Positions 27,283-36,002 of a DNA stretch of 64,000 nt are shown here, in pieces. How positions within the stretch are numbered: position 1 is the first letter of the stretch; each line of letters starts with the position of its first letter. Under the pieces are notes generated by a model. It made no database searches, was not told the DNA's origin, and saw only the letters and a program-made list of their open reading frames with translations. The position numbers and the translations under genes are program-made. Source of the stretch: Mycolicibacterium sp. CBMA 247 (lineage in GTDB: Bacteria > Actinomycetota > Actinomycetes > Mycobacteriales > Mycobacteriaceae); contig NZ_VTGX01000005.1 in assembly GCF_009729095.1 (NCBI RefSeq), forward strand, positions 496,001 through 560,000, in the 5' to 3' direction.

Positions 27283-27567
27283 TTGGTTCTCTACGAATTT
27301 CGCTGCGACTCCGGTTGCGGCGTAACGAAGAAGATGTACTCGATGAGCACGCGTCCCGACGTGATCGACTGCCAGGATTGTCTGGGCACGGCACGCAGGA
27401 CCATCGCGGCGCCGAACCTGGGCCGCGGCGGTGGGACCGCCATGGCGCTCCAGGACGCAACCCGTGCGACAGCCGATCGTCCCGCGGTGGTGGCCGGGCC
27501 GCCGTCGTCGCCGCGGCGACAGAAGGTCACCACCAACCCACTACATCAAACGTTGCCCCGCCCCTGA
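27283..27567 (+). CDS. fmdB: FmdB-family zinc-ribbon protein
   Basis: The 94-residue protein starts V-L-Y-E-F-R-C, the standard FmdB opening (Y-E-F/Y-x-C-x-x-C-G). The ribbon here is C-D-S-G-C-G with C-Q-D-C, so four Cys could bind zinc, although the first knuckle has an extra residue. The tail is low-complexity. The TTG start follows an AAGGAA site. The gene precedes fmdA with 10 nt between, as in the Methylophilus fmd operon where FmdB was proposed as a regulator of formamidase genes. Confidence 0.8.
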   Translation: MVLYEFRCDSGCGVTKKMYSMSTRPDVIDCQDCLGTARRTIAAPNLGRGGGTAMALQDATRATADRPAVVAGPPSSPRRQKVTTNPLHQTLPRP

Positions 27568-27577
27568 AGGAGGATCA

Positions 27578-28834
27578 ATGCCCGAAGTTGTGTTCCCGCT
27601 CGATTCGACCAAGAAGTTCACCGATCAGGAGAAGCTGGGTCACAACCGGTGGCATCCGGACATCCCGGCGGCGGTGACGGTCAAGCAGGGCGACTCGTTC
27701 CGGGTGCACTGTCGTGAGTGGTTCGACGGCGCGATCGTCAACGACGATTCCGCCGACGACATCCTCAACGCGCCATTGACCACGGTGCACGTGCTCTCCG
27801 GCCCGATCGCGGTCGAGGGTGCCAAGCCCGGTGACCTGCTGATCGTCGACATCCTCGACGTCGGCCCGATCCCGCAGGAGGATTCCGGACCGCTGGCCGG
27901 CCAGGGTTGGGGCTACACCGGGATCTTTCCCACCCAGAACGGTGGCGGATTCCTCACCGAGCAGTTCCCCGACGCTTACAAGGCGATCTGGGATTTCTCC
28001 GGCCAGAAGGCCACCTCACGCCACGTGCCCCACGTCGAGTTCACCGGAATCGTGCATCCCGGGTTGATGGGCACCGCGCCTTCGACGAAGCTGCTCGCGA
28101 GCTGGAACACCCGCGAGGCCGCGCTGATCGCCACGGACCCCGACCGGGTGCCGCCGCTGGCCCTGCCGCCAGAGCCGCGTGACGCGATCCTCGGCGGGCT
28201 GACCGGTGATGCCTTCACCACGGCCGCCGCCGCGGCGGCCCGCACCGCACCACCGCGGGAGAACGGCGGCAACCAGGACATCAAGAACCTGACCAAGGGC
28301 AGCCGGGTGTTCTATCCGGTGTTCGTCGACGGGGCCAATCTCTCAGTCGGCGACCTGCACTTCTCGCAGGGCGACGGTGAGATCACCTTCTGCGGTGCCA
28401 TCGAGATGGGCGGGTTCATCGACCTGCGGGTCGATATCATCCCCGGTGGCATGGAGACCTACGGTGTGAGCGAAAACGCAATATTCATGCCTGGGAACAC
28501 CGATCCGCAGTACTCCGAGTGGCTGGCCTTCTCCGGGACCTCGGTCACTCTCGATGGTGAGCAGCGCTACCTGGACTCGCACCTGTCCTACCAGCGGGCC
28601 TGCCTGCACGCGATCGATTACCTGACGAAATTCGGCTACAGCCCCGAACAGGCATATCTGTTGCTGGGGGCCGCACCCATCGAAGGCAGGCTGTCCGGCG
28701 TGGTCGATATCCCGAATGCCTGTGCGACGGTGTACATCCCGACGGCCATCTTCGATTTCCCGGTCGCGCCGTCGGCCTCCGGGCCGGTGAAGATCGACCC
28801 CGGTATCGGGGCCCCGCACTCGTCGTTCAACTGA
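27578..28834 (+). CDS. fmdA: Formamidase (FmdA/AmdA family)
   Basis: The 418-residue enzyme matches full-length formamidase. Visible blocks are H-N-R-W-H-P-D-I-P near the start, E-G-A-K-P-G-D-L-L-I-V, F-T-G-I-V-H-P-G-L-M-G, L-S-V-G-D-L-H-F-S-Q-G-D-G-E and a C-terminal D-I-P-N-A-C-A-T-V-Y. It should hydrolyse formamide (and poorly other short amides) to formate and ammonia. An AAGGAGG site lies 4 nt before the ATG; an earlier in-frame ATG at 27431 would overlap fmdB and add non-family sequence. It is co-transcribed with fmdB and likely linked to nitrogen supply. Confidence 0.92.
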   Translation: MPEVVFPLDSTKKFTDQEKLGHNRWHPDIPAAVTVKQGDSFRVHCREWFDGAIVNDDSADDILNAPLTTVHVLSGPIAVEGAKPGDLLIVDILDVGPIPQEDSGPLAGQGWGYTGIFPTQNGGGFLTEQFPDAYKAIWDFSGQKATSRHVPHVEFTGIVHPGLMGTAPSTKLLASWNTREAALIATDPDRVPPLALPPEPRDAILGGLTGDAFTTAAAAAARTAPPRENGGNQDIKNLTKGSRVFYPVFVDGANLSVGDLHFSQGDGEITFCGAIEMGGFIDLRVDIIPGGMETYGVSENAIFMPGNTDPQYSEWLAFSGTSVTLDGEQRYLDSHLSYQRACLHAIDYLTKFGYSPEQAYLLLGAAPIEGRLSGVVDIPNACATVYIPTAIFDFPVAPSASGPVKIDPGIGAPHSSFN

Positions 28835-28959
28835 CGCCGCCGGACACCAGTCCGGGCGGGCCGGGCCGCGGCCGAACTATCCTCGTCACCGAGATCAGTC
28901 GGACTCCAGATGTGCCCGCCCCCGACCAGGGGCTTGGTGCAACCGGAAAGGATCGTGCA

Positions 28960-30537
28960 ATGACCCCGCCCCCTGGCGCCTCGCGCCTCGGCACCCGGTT
29001 CGGACCTTATGAACTGAAGTCGCTGATCGGTGTCGGTGGAATGGGGGAGGTCTACCGGGCCTACGACACGGTCAAGGAACGCATGGTGGCGGTCAAACTG
29101 CTGCGGACCGAGATTGCCGCGGACCCGGGCTTCCAGGAGCGGTTCCGGCGGGAGTCCCGGGTGGCGGCGCGGCTACAGGAACCGCACGTGATCCCGGTGC
29201 ACGATTTCGGCGAGATCGACGGCGTGCTGTTCATCGACATGCGGCTGGTCGAGGGCGCCAGCGTCAAGGAACTGCTACGGACCAACGGCCCACTCGATCC
29301 CCAGCGGGCCACCTCGATCGTCACGCAGGTAGCGGCGGCATTGGACGCCGCCCATGCCGACGGCCTGGTGCATCGCGATATCAAGCCGGAGAACGTACTG
29401 CTCACCCCGGACGACTTCGCCTACCTGGTGGATTTCGGCATCGCCCACGTCGGGGGTGAGGCCAGCGTCACGATGACGGGCGTGCTGATCGGATCGAGCG
29501 CCTACATGGCACCGGAACGATTCTCCGGTGGTCCGGTCGGGCCGGCCGCCGATGTTTACGCGCTGACCTGCCTGCTCTACGAAATGCTGATCGGCCGGCC
29601 TGCGTTCGAGACCGGGGATCTGCGCCAGTTGATGAGCGCGCACATGTTCTCCCCGGCGCCGCGGCCGAGCATCATGCGCCGCGGGATACCACGCGCGTTC
29701 GACGACGTCGTCGCCAAGGGGATGGCCAAGGACGCGTCCGACCGCTATCGCAGCGCGGGCGAACTGGCCAAGGCCACCCGGGCAGCCGCGACCTCCGGGG
29801 CGGCCCCGACACCGGCTTCGGCGCCTGCGCCGGCCCCGCCACCGGCCATGCCCACACCGGCGCCAAAACCAGCGCCTGCACTGCCGCAGCCGCCGGGCAC
29901 CCGCGAGTTCTCGTCGATCTACCCCAACCCGAACCGCACCGGCTACACCCCGTACCCGCCCGCACCGGCACCGCCACAGGCAGCGCAGGCACCGGCGGGT
30001 AAGTCACGCTTCAGCCGTGCCCAGCTCACCCTGATCCTGGTCTCGGTGGTGCTGTTCGGGATCGCCGCCGTGCTGGCGGCGTTCCTGGCCGCCGGCGGCG
30101 ACGGCGCCTCGACGCGTCAGACCCCGTTGGCGGTGTCGCCCAAGCCGAGTGCGTCTTCAGCGCCTTCTGACACCGAGTCGTCGACGCCAGAGACGACGAC
30201 CACCACCACGACGAGGACTCTGGAATCGCCGAGCGGTACCGACTCGCAGGGATTCGTCGGGCATACGGCGCGATGCGACGCCGGTAGTTCACCGGTAACG
30301 ATGATTCGAACCGCATCGTCACTCGCGGTGATCTGCCAGTCGGGGCCGGATAGTTTCTCTTACCGCGGCGAGCGGCTCAGCGACGGCGCCAACCTGCAGA
30401 TCGCCAACGCGGTGCCTTCCGGTGACGGATTTGTCGCCGTCAACCCGGCCGACGGTGCGCGTTACCAGGTGACTCCCGACAATCTCACCATCATCAGCAA
30501 CGGTCACGTCGATTCCTCGGAACCGGCACTGCCGTAA
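28960..30537 (+). CDS. Transmembrane Ser/Thr protein kinase (PknD/PknE type)
   Basis: The 525-residue protein is a Hanks-type kinase. The Gly loop is G-V-G-G-M-G-E-V-Y (24-32), with Lys46 in V-A-V-K, H-R-D-I-K-P-E-N (138-145), D-F-G (158-160) and A-P-E (184-186); the activation loop has several Thr. A Pro/Ala-rich juxtamembrane linker leads to one membrane helix near 354-376. An extracellular Ser/Thr-rich stalk and a small domain with two Cys follow. ATG at 28960 has GGAAAGGA upstream. Its last 44 nt overlap the end of the opposing adenylate cyclase gene. Confidence 0.93.
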   Translation: MTPPPGASRLGTRFGPYELKSLIGVGGMGEVYRAYDTVKERMVAVKLLRTEIAADPGFQERFRRESRVAARLQEPHVIPVHDFGEIDGVLFIDMRLVEGASVKELLRTNGPLDPQRATSIVTQVAAALDAAHADGLVHRDIKPENVLLTPDDFAYLVDFGIAHVGGEASVTMTGVLIGSSAYMAPERFSGGPVGPAADVYALTCLLYEMLIGRPAFETGDLRQLMSAHMFSPAPRPSIMRRGIPRAFDDVVAKGMAKDASDRYRSAGELAKATRAAATSGAAPTPASAPAPAPPPAMPTPAPKPAPALPQPPGTREFSSIYPNPNRTGYTPYPPAPAPPQAAQAPAGKSRFSRAQLTLILVSVVLFGIAAVLAAFLAAGGDGASTRQTPLAVSPKPSASSAPSDTESSTPETTTTTTTRTLESPSGTDSQGFVGHTARCDAGSSPVTMIRTASSLAVICQSGPDSFSYRGERLSDGANLQIANAVPSGDGFVAVNPADGARYQVTPDNLTIISNGHVDSSEPALP

Positions 30538-32140
30538 TCAACGTGTCAGTACACAGATTTCGCGGCGCGGGCAGTTGCGGGATGGGGGCGTACACCGCCA
30601 CCGGGGTCGTCTTGCCCTTGAGCGCCAACCCGGGCCGGCGCTCAAAACCGCCTCGGTCCCCGGTGAGTTGACTCAACGTGGCGGCAGTGAGCAGTACGGT
30701 GTCGCCGGTCTGGCGGGTCGCGGTCTCCACCCGGGCCGCGACGTTCACCGCATCGCCGATCACCGAGAACTCCAAACGTCCTGCGCCGCCGACATTTCCG
30801 GCCACCACCGGTCCGGAATTCAGACCCACGCCCACCGACAGCGTGCCGCTGAACTCCTCGTGCACCGCCTCGGCGATCTGCAGCGCGGCGCCCAGTGCGT
30901 CGTCAGCGTGACGGTCCTGGTGCCGCGGTGCTCCGAAGACCGCCAGCAACCCGTCGCCCGCGTACTTGTCGACGTGGCCACCGTGGTCGTGCACGATCGG
31001 GACGATCCGCTCGAACAGCCGATTGAGCGTGGTCACCACCTCGGTGGGCCGCAGCCGTTCGGCGAGCGTGGTGAATCCGCGGACATCGACGAACATCAGC
31101 GTGACATCCACCTCCTGGGCTTCCACCGACCCGGCAGCGCACAGAATGTGTTCGGCCACATCGCGATCCACGTAGGTGCCGAAGGTGTCGCGGATGCGCT
31201 CACGTTCGGCCAGGCCGGCCGACATCGTGTTGAAACCGGCTTGCAGCCGCCCGATTTCGCTGGTGTCGTCGACCTCGACCCGGGCGCTGAAGTCACCTGC
31301 CTGTACCAGGGCCAGGGCTCGGCGCAGCGCGGTGACCCGCTCGGTGACCGACCGGATGGCGATCAGGATCGCGAACAGCCCCACCACGATCGCCACCGCC
31401 ACCAGGATCAGGATCGCCGCGAAGGTGCGTTGGGCGCGGAAGCCGACATCGGCCAGGTAACCGGCTGCCAGCACCGCGACGCCGAACAGCGGTACGCCGG
31501 TGGCCAGCAGCCAGGCCATCAGGAGCCTGCGCCCGATCGTCGGTCCGAATCGTCGGTCCGGGCTCGCGCCGTCGAGGGCGCGGGCCGACACCGGCCGCAT
31601 GACCCGTTCGACGATCAGGTACCACACCGCGCTGGTCGAGATACCGCCCAGCGCCACCACACTGAAGATGTACACCGCGGTGGACACCTGCTGTGTGAGC
31701 GCCAGTGATCCGAAGATCACCGCCCCGAAACCCCACACCGCGCCAGACAGGCGCACCGCCTCCCCAGAGGCGGTCAGCGTCTTCCGCTGTTCCTCCGGGG
31801 TGGGTGGGCGGCCCTCGCTGAGCCAGGCCGTGCTGGCGGCGAACCGGTGGCGCCGTACCCGCAGCATCACCGGAACCGCGACCGCAAGAAAGACGATGAG
31901 CACGGTGCCGCCACGCATCAGTAGGCGTTCTGTGTCCGCCGGGCTCAACACGATAGGGGCGGCAAAGGCCAGGAACGCGCCGACGATCCCGCCGCCGGCC
32001 ACGCTGACCGCGGCGGCACCCCACACCCATCGCTTGAACGTCTGGTTCCGAAGTTCGGCCCCGGCGTCGCGGGTGAGGACGGCGGGCGTGACGGCGATCG
32101 TCTTGCCGAGGGGGGACGAGCCGTTGACGGTGGCGTCCAT
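30494..32140 (-). CDS. Membrane class III adenylate cyclase with HAMP domain
   Basis: The 548-residue protein has six N-terminal membrane helices and a HAMP segment (R-R-A-L-A-L-V-Q-A-G-D-F, E-I-G-R-L-Q). The cyclase domain carries metal Asp residues in F-V-D-V-R-G-F and A-G-D-G-L-L-A, and the S-V-I-G-D-A-V-N-V-A-A-R core. This is the layout of M. tuberculosis Rv1318c-Rv1320c and Rv3645. The D-K-Y-A-G-D-G block fits adenylate rather than guanylate specificity. It makes cAMP on the cytosolic face and is convergent with the kinase gene, overlapping it by 44 nt. Confidence 0.9.
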   Translation of the reverse strand: MDATVNGSSPLGKTIAVTPAVLTRDAGAELRNQTFKRWVWGAAAVSVAGGGIVGAFLAFAAPIVLSPADTERLLMRGGTVLIVFLAVAVPVMLRVRRHRFAASTAWLSEGRPPTPEEQRKTLTASGEAVRLSGAVWGFGAVIFGSLALTQQVSTAVYIFSVVALGGISTSAVWYLIVERVMRPVSARALDGASPDRRFGPTIGRRLLMAWLLATGVPLFGVAVLAAGYLADVGFRAQRTFAAILILVAVAIVVGLFAILIAIRSVTERVTALRRALALVQAGDFSARVEVDDTSEIGRLQAGFNTMSAGLAERERIRDTFGTYVDRDVAEHILCAAGSVEAQEVDVTLMFVDVRGFTTLAERLRPTEVVTTLNRLFERIVPIVHDHGGHVDKYAGDGLLAVFGAPRHQDRHADDALGAALQIAEAVHEEFSGTLSVGVGLNSGPVVAGNVGGAGRLEFSVIGDAVNVAARVETATRQTGDTVLLTAATLSQLTGDRGGFERRPGLALKGKTTPVAVYAPIPQLPAPRNLCTDTLITAVPVPRNRRDRC

Positions 32141-32280
32141 ATCCGAAGCGTGCGCCGGTGGCCACGGCGCCGGATAGCGTAGCCGGCTACCTGTTTTCCG
32201 GTCGGCGGACGAACCCGCCGTGCACTGTTACCGGGCCTTTAGTCTGGAATCGGACACACGAACCGGATCGAGGGATACAG

Positions 32281-33123
32281 ATGAAGGTAGTGCTCGGGTA
32301 TGACGGGTCGTTGGCGGCCAATGCAGCGATCAGCAGCGGCGCCGCGCTGTTCCCGGCGGCCGACGCGGTAGTCGTCTACCTGTGCACCCCGCCGTTCGGC
32401 AGCAAGGGGTTGCGGGCCCGGTTGCGACACTCGGCGCGCAACGTCGACGAGTTGATCGATCTTGTCGACAGCGAAAGCGAGCGGGAGGCCGCGCGGTTGG
32501 TCGACAGCGGGGTCATCCTGGCCCGGGCGGCCGGTTGGCATCCCGAAGCGCTGGTCAAGCGCACCTGGGCGGGGGAGGGCCTCGGGTTGGCACAGGTGGC
32601 CGAACAGCTCGAACCCGATGTGCTGATCGTCGGTGCCCGCGGCATCGGCGCGACCGACTCGAAGCTGGGCAGTGTGTCGGATCTGGTGGTGCACCACGCA
32701 CCCCGCGCAGTGCTCGTGGTGTCCCAACACATGGTCTCGGCCGAGTATGACGCGGTGGCCGGTGGACCGGTCGTGGTCGGTGTCGACGGCTCTGCCGGTT
32801 CTGATCGTGCGCTGACTGCCGCCCGCGCTCTGTTCCCCGACCGCGAGGTGATCGCGGTCGCTGTGGACGACGGCAACATCGGCGAGAGCGCTGCGGTCGA
32901 CAGCACTGCGGTCGAGACGGCGCATCGCGTGCGCCGGTTCCGCGGGTCCGGTGCCGGGGCTACCGCCGACGCACTGGTGGCCTTTGCTGAAGAGCAGCGG
33001 GCCGGGGTAGTCGTGGTGGGGTCGCGCGGGCGTTCGGCGCTCAAGAAGGTACTGCTGGGCAGCGTGGCGACAGCGACGCTGCAGCGCACTTATCGGCCGG
33101 TCCTGGTGGTTCCCGGCGGCTAG
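32281..33123 (+). CDS. Tandem universal stress protein
   Basis: The 280-residue protein contains two USP domains. The first starts M-K-V-V-L-G-Y-D-G-S and has G-A-R-G-I-G ending L-G-S-V-S. The second starts V-V-V-G-V-D-G-S and has G-S-R-G-R-S ending L-G-S-V-A. Both keep the G-x-x-G-x9-G-S ATP-binding pattern, so nucleotide binding is likely. ATG at 32281 begins exactly at the first beta strand. It is divergent from the adenylate cyclase. Some mycobacterial USPs bind cAMP, which makes the adjacency suggestive but unproven. Confidence 0.9.
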   Translation: MKVVLGYDGSLAANAAISSGAALFPAADAVVVYLCTPPFGSKGLRARLRHSARNVDELIDLVDSESEREAARLVDSGVILARAAGWHPEALVKRTWAGEGLGLAQVAEQLEPDVLIVGARGIGATDSKLGSVSDLVVHHAPRAVLVVSQHMVSAEYDAVAGGPVVVGVDGSAGSDRALTAARALFPDREVIAVAVDDGNIGESAAVDSTAVETAHRVRRFRGSGAGATADALVAFAEEQRAGVVVVGSRGRSALKKVLLGSVATATLQRTYRPVLVVPGG

Positions 33124-33214
33124 CCCGGCGGCCCCGCAACAACTCCCGACTGCCTGTGGTGACATCTGCTGTCGCCCTATACTTTGTCCACGCATTTGCC
33201 GGGAGGGGAGCCTC

Positions 33215-34486
33215 ATGGCCGGACACGATGAGCGTGCGGGCGAGGTCCGTGCACTACAGATCCTGCCTGACTCCACTGCGCGGCCGGTCTTTTTCGGCGT
33301 CCTCCTGCAGTGCGCCCTGCGCGCCGTGCTGGTGGGCTACATCGCCATCACGTTGCTGCTGGAACCTCCTGAGCGCCACGAGTGGGTATGTGTCCTGACG
33401 CTGGCCGGGTATCTGGCCGCCTTCGCGGTGTGGAGCTGGTGGGTCCTGCGTGCCGGACCCTCGTCGGGGCATATCACCAGCAGGCGGGTCGCGCTGCTGA
33501 TGCTCGCCGCCGACGTCGCATTGGTGTCCTTCCTGTCAGTGCTCACCGGCTTGACCTCACCGGAGGACTGGACGTCGAATGTGTTGCGGACGGGGCTGTT
33601 TCTGATCCCGTTGATCGCCGCGGCGCAGCTGGATCCGTTCCTCAGTGCGGTCACGGCGATTCCGACCGTCGCCGCATATGTTGCCGTCAGTTGGATTAAC
33701 CAGACCGGTAACGAGGAACCGTGGTCGTCGATTCTGCTGAACGCCACCGTGCTGTCGGGACTGGCGGCCGGTTCGGTCGCGCTGTCGCGCATCCAGCGGT
33801 CGAAGGTGGACACGATCGAGGAACTGGCCCGGCAGCGAACGCAATTGCTCGACGATGTGCTCGGTTTGGAGAAGCGTGAACGACAAGCCTTGTCGGAGCG
33901 CTTACATGACGGCCCTTTGCAATACGTCCTCGTTGCGCGCGGAGACCTAGAGGATGCGCGGGCCGGGTCGGGGCCGGCGCTTGATCTGGTGGAAACGGCG
34001 CTCAAGGAATGTTCGGCGTTGTTGCGCGACGCTGTACGTGAGTTGCACCCCGAGATCCTCACCCGGGCCGGTCTGAAGGCCGCGATCGAGGCCCTTGCCG
34101 ACAGCATCGCGGCCCGCGCCGATCTCTCGGTCAATGTCGACTCCTCCACCTGGCCCGAGGATTTTCGCACCGATGCCGACCATCTGCTCTACAGCGCGGC
34201 ACGTGAGTGCACCACCAACGTCATCAAACATGCTCAGGCCCACACCCTCCGCATCGAGCTCGGCCGGGAGGCCGGAGAGGCGCGCCTGCGGATCGTTGAC
34301 GACGGAGTCGGCATCTCGGATGTGCGGTTGGCGGAAAGCATTGCGGAAGGCCATATCGGAATCGCGTCGATCCGCACCAAGGTCCTGGCATGTTCGGGGC
34401 AGTTCGATGCCCACGCCACGACTGCGGGCACCGAAATCGCGATCGTATTGCCGCTGCCGCGCACTCTGGTGGTGCCGGGCAGCTAG
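33215..34486 (+). CDS. Sensor histidine kinase (NarL/LiaS-type, HisKA_3), orphan
   Basis: The 423-residue protein has about five or six N-terminal membrane helices (residues 25-190) and a short coiled coil. The dimerisation motif E-R-L-H-D-G-P-L-Q-Y carries phospho-acceptor His231. The HATPase domain has A-R-E-C-T-T-N-V-I-K-H (N box) and D-D-G-V-G-I (G1 box). GGGAGGGG precedes the ATG. No response regulator gene is adjacent, so its partner is elsewhere. The stop TAG interleaves with that of the opposing DUF1918 gene in a CTAG. Confidence 0.9.
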   Translation: MAGHDERAGEVRALQILPDSTARPVFFGVLLQCALRAVLVGYIAITLLLEPPERHEWVCVLTLAGYLAAFAVWSWWVLRAGPSSGHITSRRVALLMLAADVALVSFLSVLTGLTSPEDWTSNVLRTGLFLIPLIAAAQLDPFLSAVTAIPTVAAYVAVSWINQTGNEEPWSSILLNATVLSGLAAGSVALSRIQRSKVDTIEELARQRTQLLDDVLGLEKRERQALSERLHDGPLQYVLVARGDLEDARAGSGPALDLVETALKECSALLRDAVRELHPEILTRAGLKAAIEALADSIAARADLSVNVDSSTWPEDFRTDADHLLYSAARECTTNVIKHAQAHTLRIELGREAGEARLRIVDDGVGISDVRLAESIAEGHIGIASIRTKVLACSGQFDAHATTAGTEIAIVLPLPRTLVVPGS

Positions 34487-34722
34487 CCCGGGCGGCCGTG
34501 ACGGGCGGCCGTTCGCTCGGCCGCACGCGAGTGCTCGGCGGCCGAGACAACCACCGCGTCGGGGCCGGGATAGACCGTCGCTTCGTGGCCGGTGACCAAC
34601 CACCGCACCACAAACGGTGGGGATCCGTCCTCGGTGCGCACCTCGAGGATCTCGGCGTGTTGTTCGTGCTGGTCGGTGGTGGTGCCTTTGACAACCAGGA
34701 AATCGCCGACGTGGGCTTTCAT
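34483..34722 (-). CDS. DUF1918-family small protein
   Basis: The 79-residue protein begins M-K-A-H-V-G-D-F-L-V-V-K-G, the standard DUF1918 opening, and contains E-I-L-E-V and P-P-F-V-V-R-W, then G-H-E-A-T-V-Y-P-G-P-D-A. The fold is an SH3-like small barrel; function is unknown. GGGAGCGG precedes the ATG. The gene follows the Cys-rich protein gene by 82 nt on the same strand and overlaps the end of the histidine kinase gene by 4 nt. Confidence 0.88.
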   Translation of the reverse strand: MKAHVGDFLVVKGTTTDQHEQHAEILEVRTEDGSPPFVVRWLVTGHEATVYPGPDAVVVSAAEHSRAAERTAARHGRPG

Positions 34723-34804
34723 GGTCCGCTCCCTTCGCCGTACCCGGCGGACAACTCCTATCGTGCGCGTCCCCGGGCGCGGTGGAAACCGTTCGGCCGA
34801 AGAT

Positions 34805-35185
34805 TCACAGGTGCACGTTGCGCAGACCGCGCGCGTTGCGCAGGCCCGAGCAGTTGTAGCAACCCACACACCCGACGCAGTCTCGGCAGCGGGCGCAGCC
34901 CAGGCAGCCCACACACCGCAGGCACGCGAAACAGCCGATGCAGGCCAGGCAGCCCAGCAACGCGAAGGACAGCACGGTGAGCGCACTTCCGACCACCGCC
35001 GCACTGCCGGCTGTGGCGGCCGACCCGGCCACCCCGGCGCTGGATGAGGTGGCAGCCGACCCCGCGACTCCGGCACTGGTGACGGTGGCAGCGGATCCCG
35101 CCACCGCGACGCTGACGGCGGTGGCCGCCGAGCCGGCCACCGCCACGCTGCGATGCGACGCGCGGGAGAGCGTGACGGCACTCAT
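34805..35185 (-). CDS. Three-residue-register solenoid-like protein with a 12-Cys array
   Basis: The 126-residue protein has two linked parts. Residues 11-70 are five 12-residue repeats ending in A-G-S-A-A-T (last one V-G-S-A-L-T). Residues 79-112 hold 12 Cys at exactly every third position (79, 82 ... 112). The tail has R-N-A-R-G-L-R-N-V. Register is continuous: the repeat Ser/Val/Ser/Thr positions, the Cys and the tail Leu/Ala/Leu/Val all fall on residue numbers equal to 1 modulo 3. The start overlaps the SDR stop as ATGA, supporting real translation. No known domain was recognised; a metal-binding or disulfide-laddered solenoid is a guess. Confidence 0.7.
   Translation of the reverse strand: MSAVTLSRASHRSVAVAGSAATAVSVAVAGSAATVTSAGVAGSAATSSSAGVAGSAATAGSAAVVGSALTVLSFALLGCLACIGCFACLRCVGCLGCARCRDCVGCVGCYNCSGLRNARGLRNVHL
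34976..35155. repeat. Five tandem 36-bp coding repeats
   Basis: These encode residues 11-70 of the Cys-array protein, unit pattern x-x-S-[AV]-x-V-A-G-S-A-A-T. The DNA shows GCCGA/CGCC-type similarity at 36-bp steps with third-position variation, so selection appears to act on the protein repeat. Confidence 0.8.
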
Positions 35186-35922
35186 CCGGCCGTCTTACCC
35201 GCGTCGACGATGTAGACCGCGCCATGGACGGCGGCGGCATCGTCACTGGCCAGAAACGCGATGGTCTTGGCGACGTCGGCCACGTCCATCATCCCGCGTG
35301 GTGCGGCAATCCTCATGATCAGATTCCAATCGGCGTTCTCCGGTGCGGCGAACTCGGTGGTCTGCGGGGTCAGCATGCCACCCGGGCACACCGCGTTGAC
35401 GCGAAGGCGGTCCGAGGTGAACTCGATGGCCAGGGCGCGGGTGAGGCCGACCAGTCCGTGCTTGGCCGCGCAGTACCCCGCCGAGTACACCTCGCCCTCG
35501 ATCCCGGCGATGGACGCGACATTGACGATGTTGCCGCCGGCCTCCAGCAGATGCGGCAGAGCCGCCCGGCACAGGAAGAAGGGCCCGTTGAGGTTGACGG
35601 CGAGATCCTTGTCCCAGTCCTCGTCGGTCACCGACACGGTGTGGCGCATCTGGTGAAATCCCGCGACGTTGATCAGCGCGTCGAGGCGACCGAACTTCTC
35701 GACGCACTGTGTCACCGCGTCCTTGCAGGCGTCCGAGGACGAGATGTCCACCGAGGCATACGCGCCGCCGGGCACCTCCTCGAACACCGTTGCCATTCGA
35801 TCAGCGTCGCGGGCGATACCGAACACGTTGGCGCCGCGGGCGGCAAACAATTGGGCTACCGCCGCGCCGAGACCCGATGAGGCACCGGTGACCAACGCGA
35901 CCTTTCCATCCAGGGCAGTCAT
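35182..35922 (-). CDS. Classical SDR oxidoreductase
   Basis: The 246-residue enzyme has T-G-A-S-S-G-L-G (12-19), N-V-A-G, catalytic Tyr/Lys in Y-C-A-A-K and an N-V-A-S-I-A-G strand. It should be a cytosolic NAD(P)-dependent dehydrogenase of unknown substrate. The 21 bases before its ATG are identical to the 3' end of the ATPase gene at 36829, including that gene's stop codon and an AGAAGG ribosome-binding site. It was therefore probably the next gene of that transporter operon. It is coupled to the Cys-array gene by ATGA. Confidence 0.87.
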   Translation of the reverse strand: MTALDGKVALVTGASSGLGAAVAQLFAARGANVFGIARDADRMATVFEEVPGGAYASVDISSSDACKDAVTQCVEKFGRLDALINVAGFHQMRHTVSVTDEDWDKDLAVNLNGPFFLCRAALPHLLEAGGNIVNVASIAGIEGEVYSAGYCAAKHGLVGLTRALAIEFTSDRLRVNAVCPGGMLTPQTTEFAAPENADWNLIMRIAAPRGMMDVADVAKTIAFLASDDAAAVHGAVYIVDAGKTAG

Positions 35923-35943
35923 GGGTCACACCTTCTCACGCGG
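35923..35943. repeat. 21-bp direct repeat, copy 1
   Basis: Identical to 36826-36846. On the minus strand it reads as the last codons and stop of the transporter ATPase gene, directly in front of the SDR ATG. It supplies the SDR ribosome-binding site. Confidence 0.9.
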
Positions 35944-36002
35944 GCCTTCCGGCTGGCTTGGTGGCTTAAACCATTGGTGGCCGGTGCCCGCTGGTCGCTA
36001 TC

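Noticed and set aside
34976..35155. CRISPR-like array from the regular 36-bp repeats
   Set aside because: The repeats are contiguous without spacers, lie in frame within a coding sequence and vary at third codon positions.
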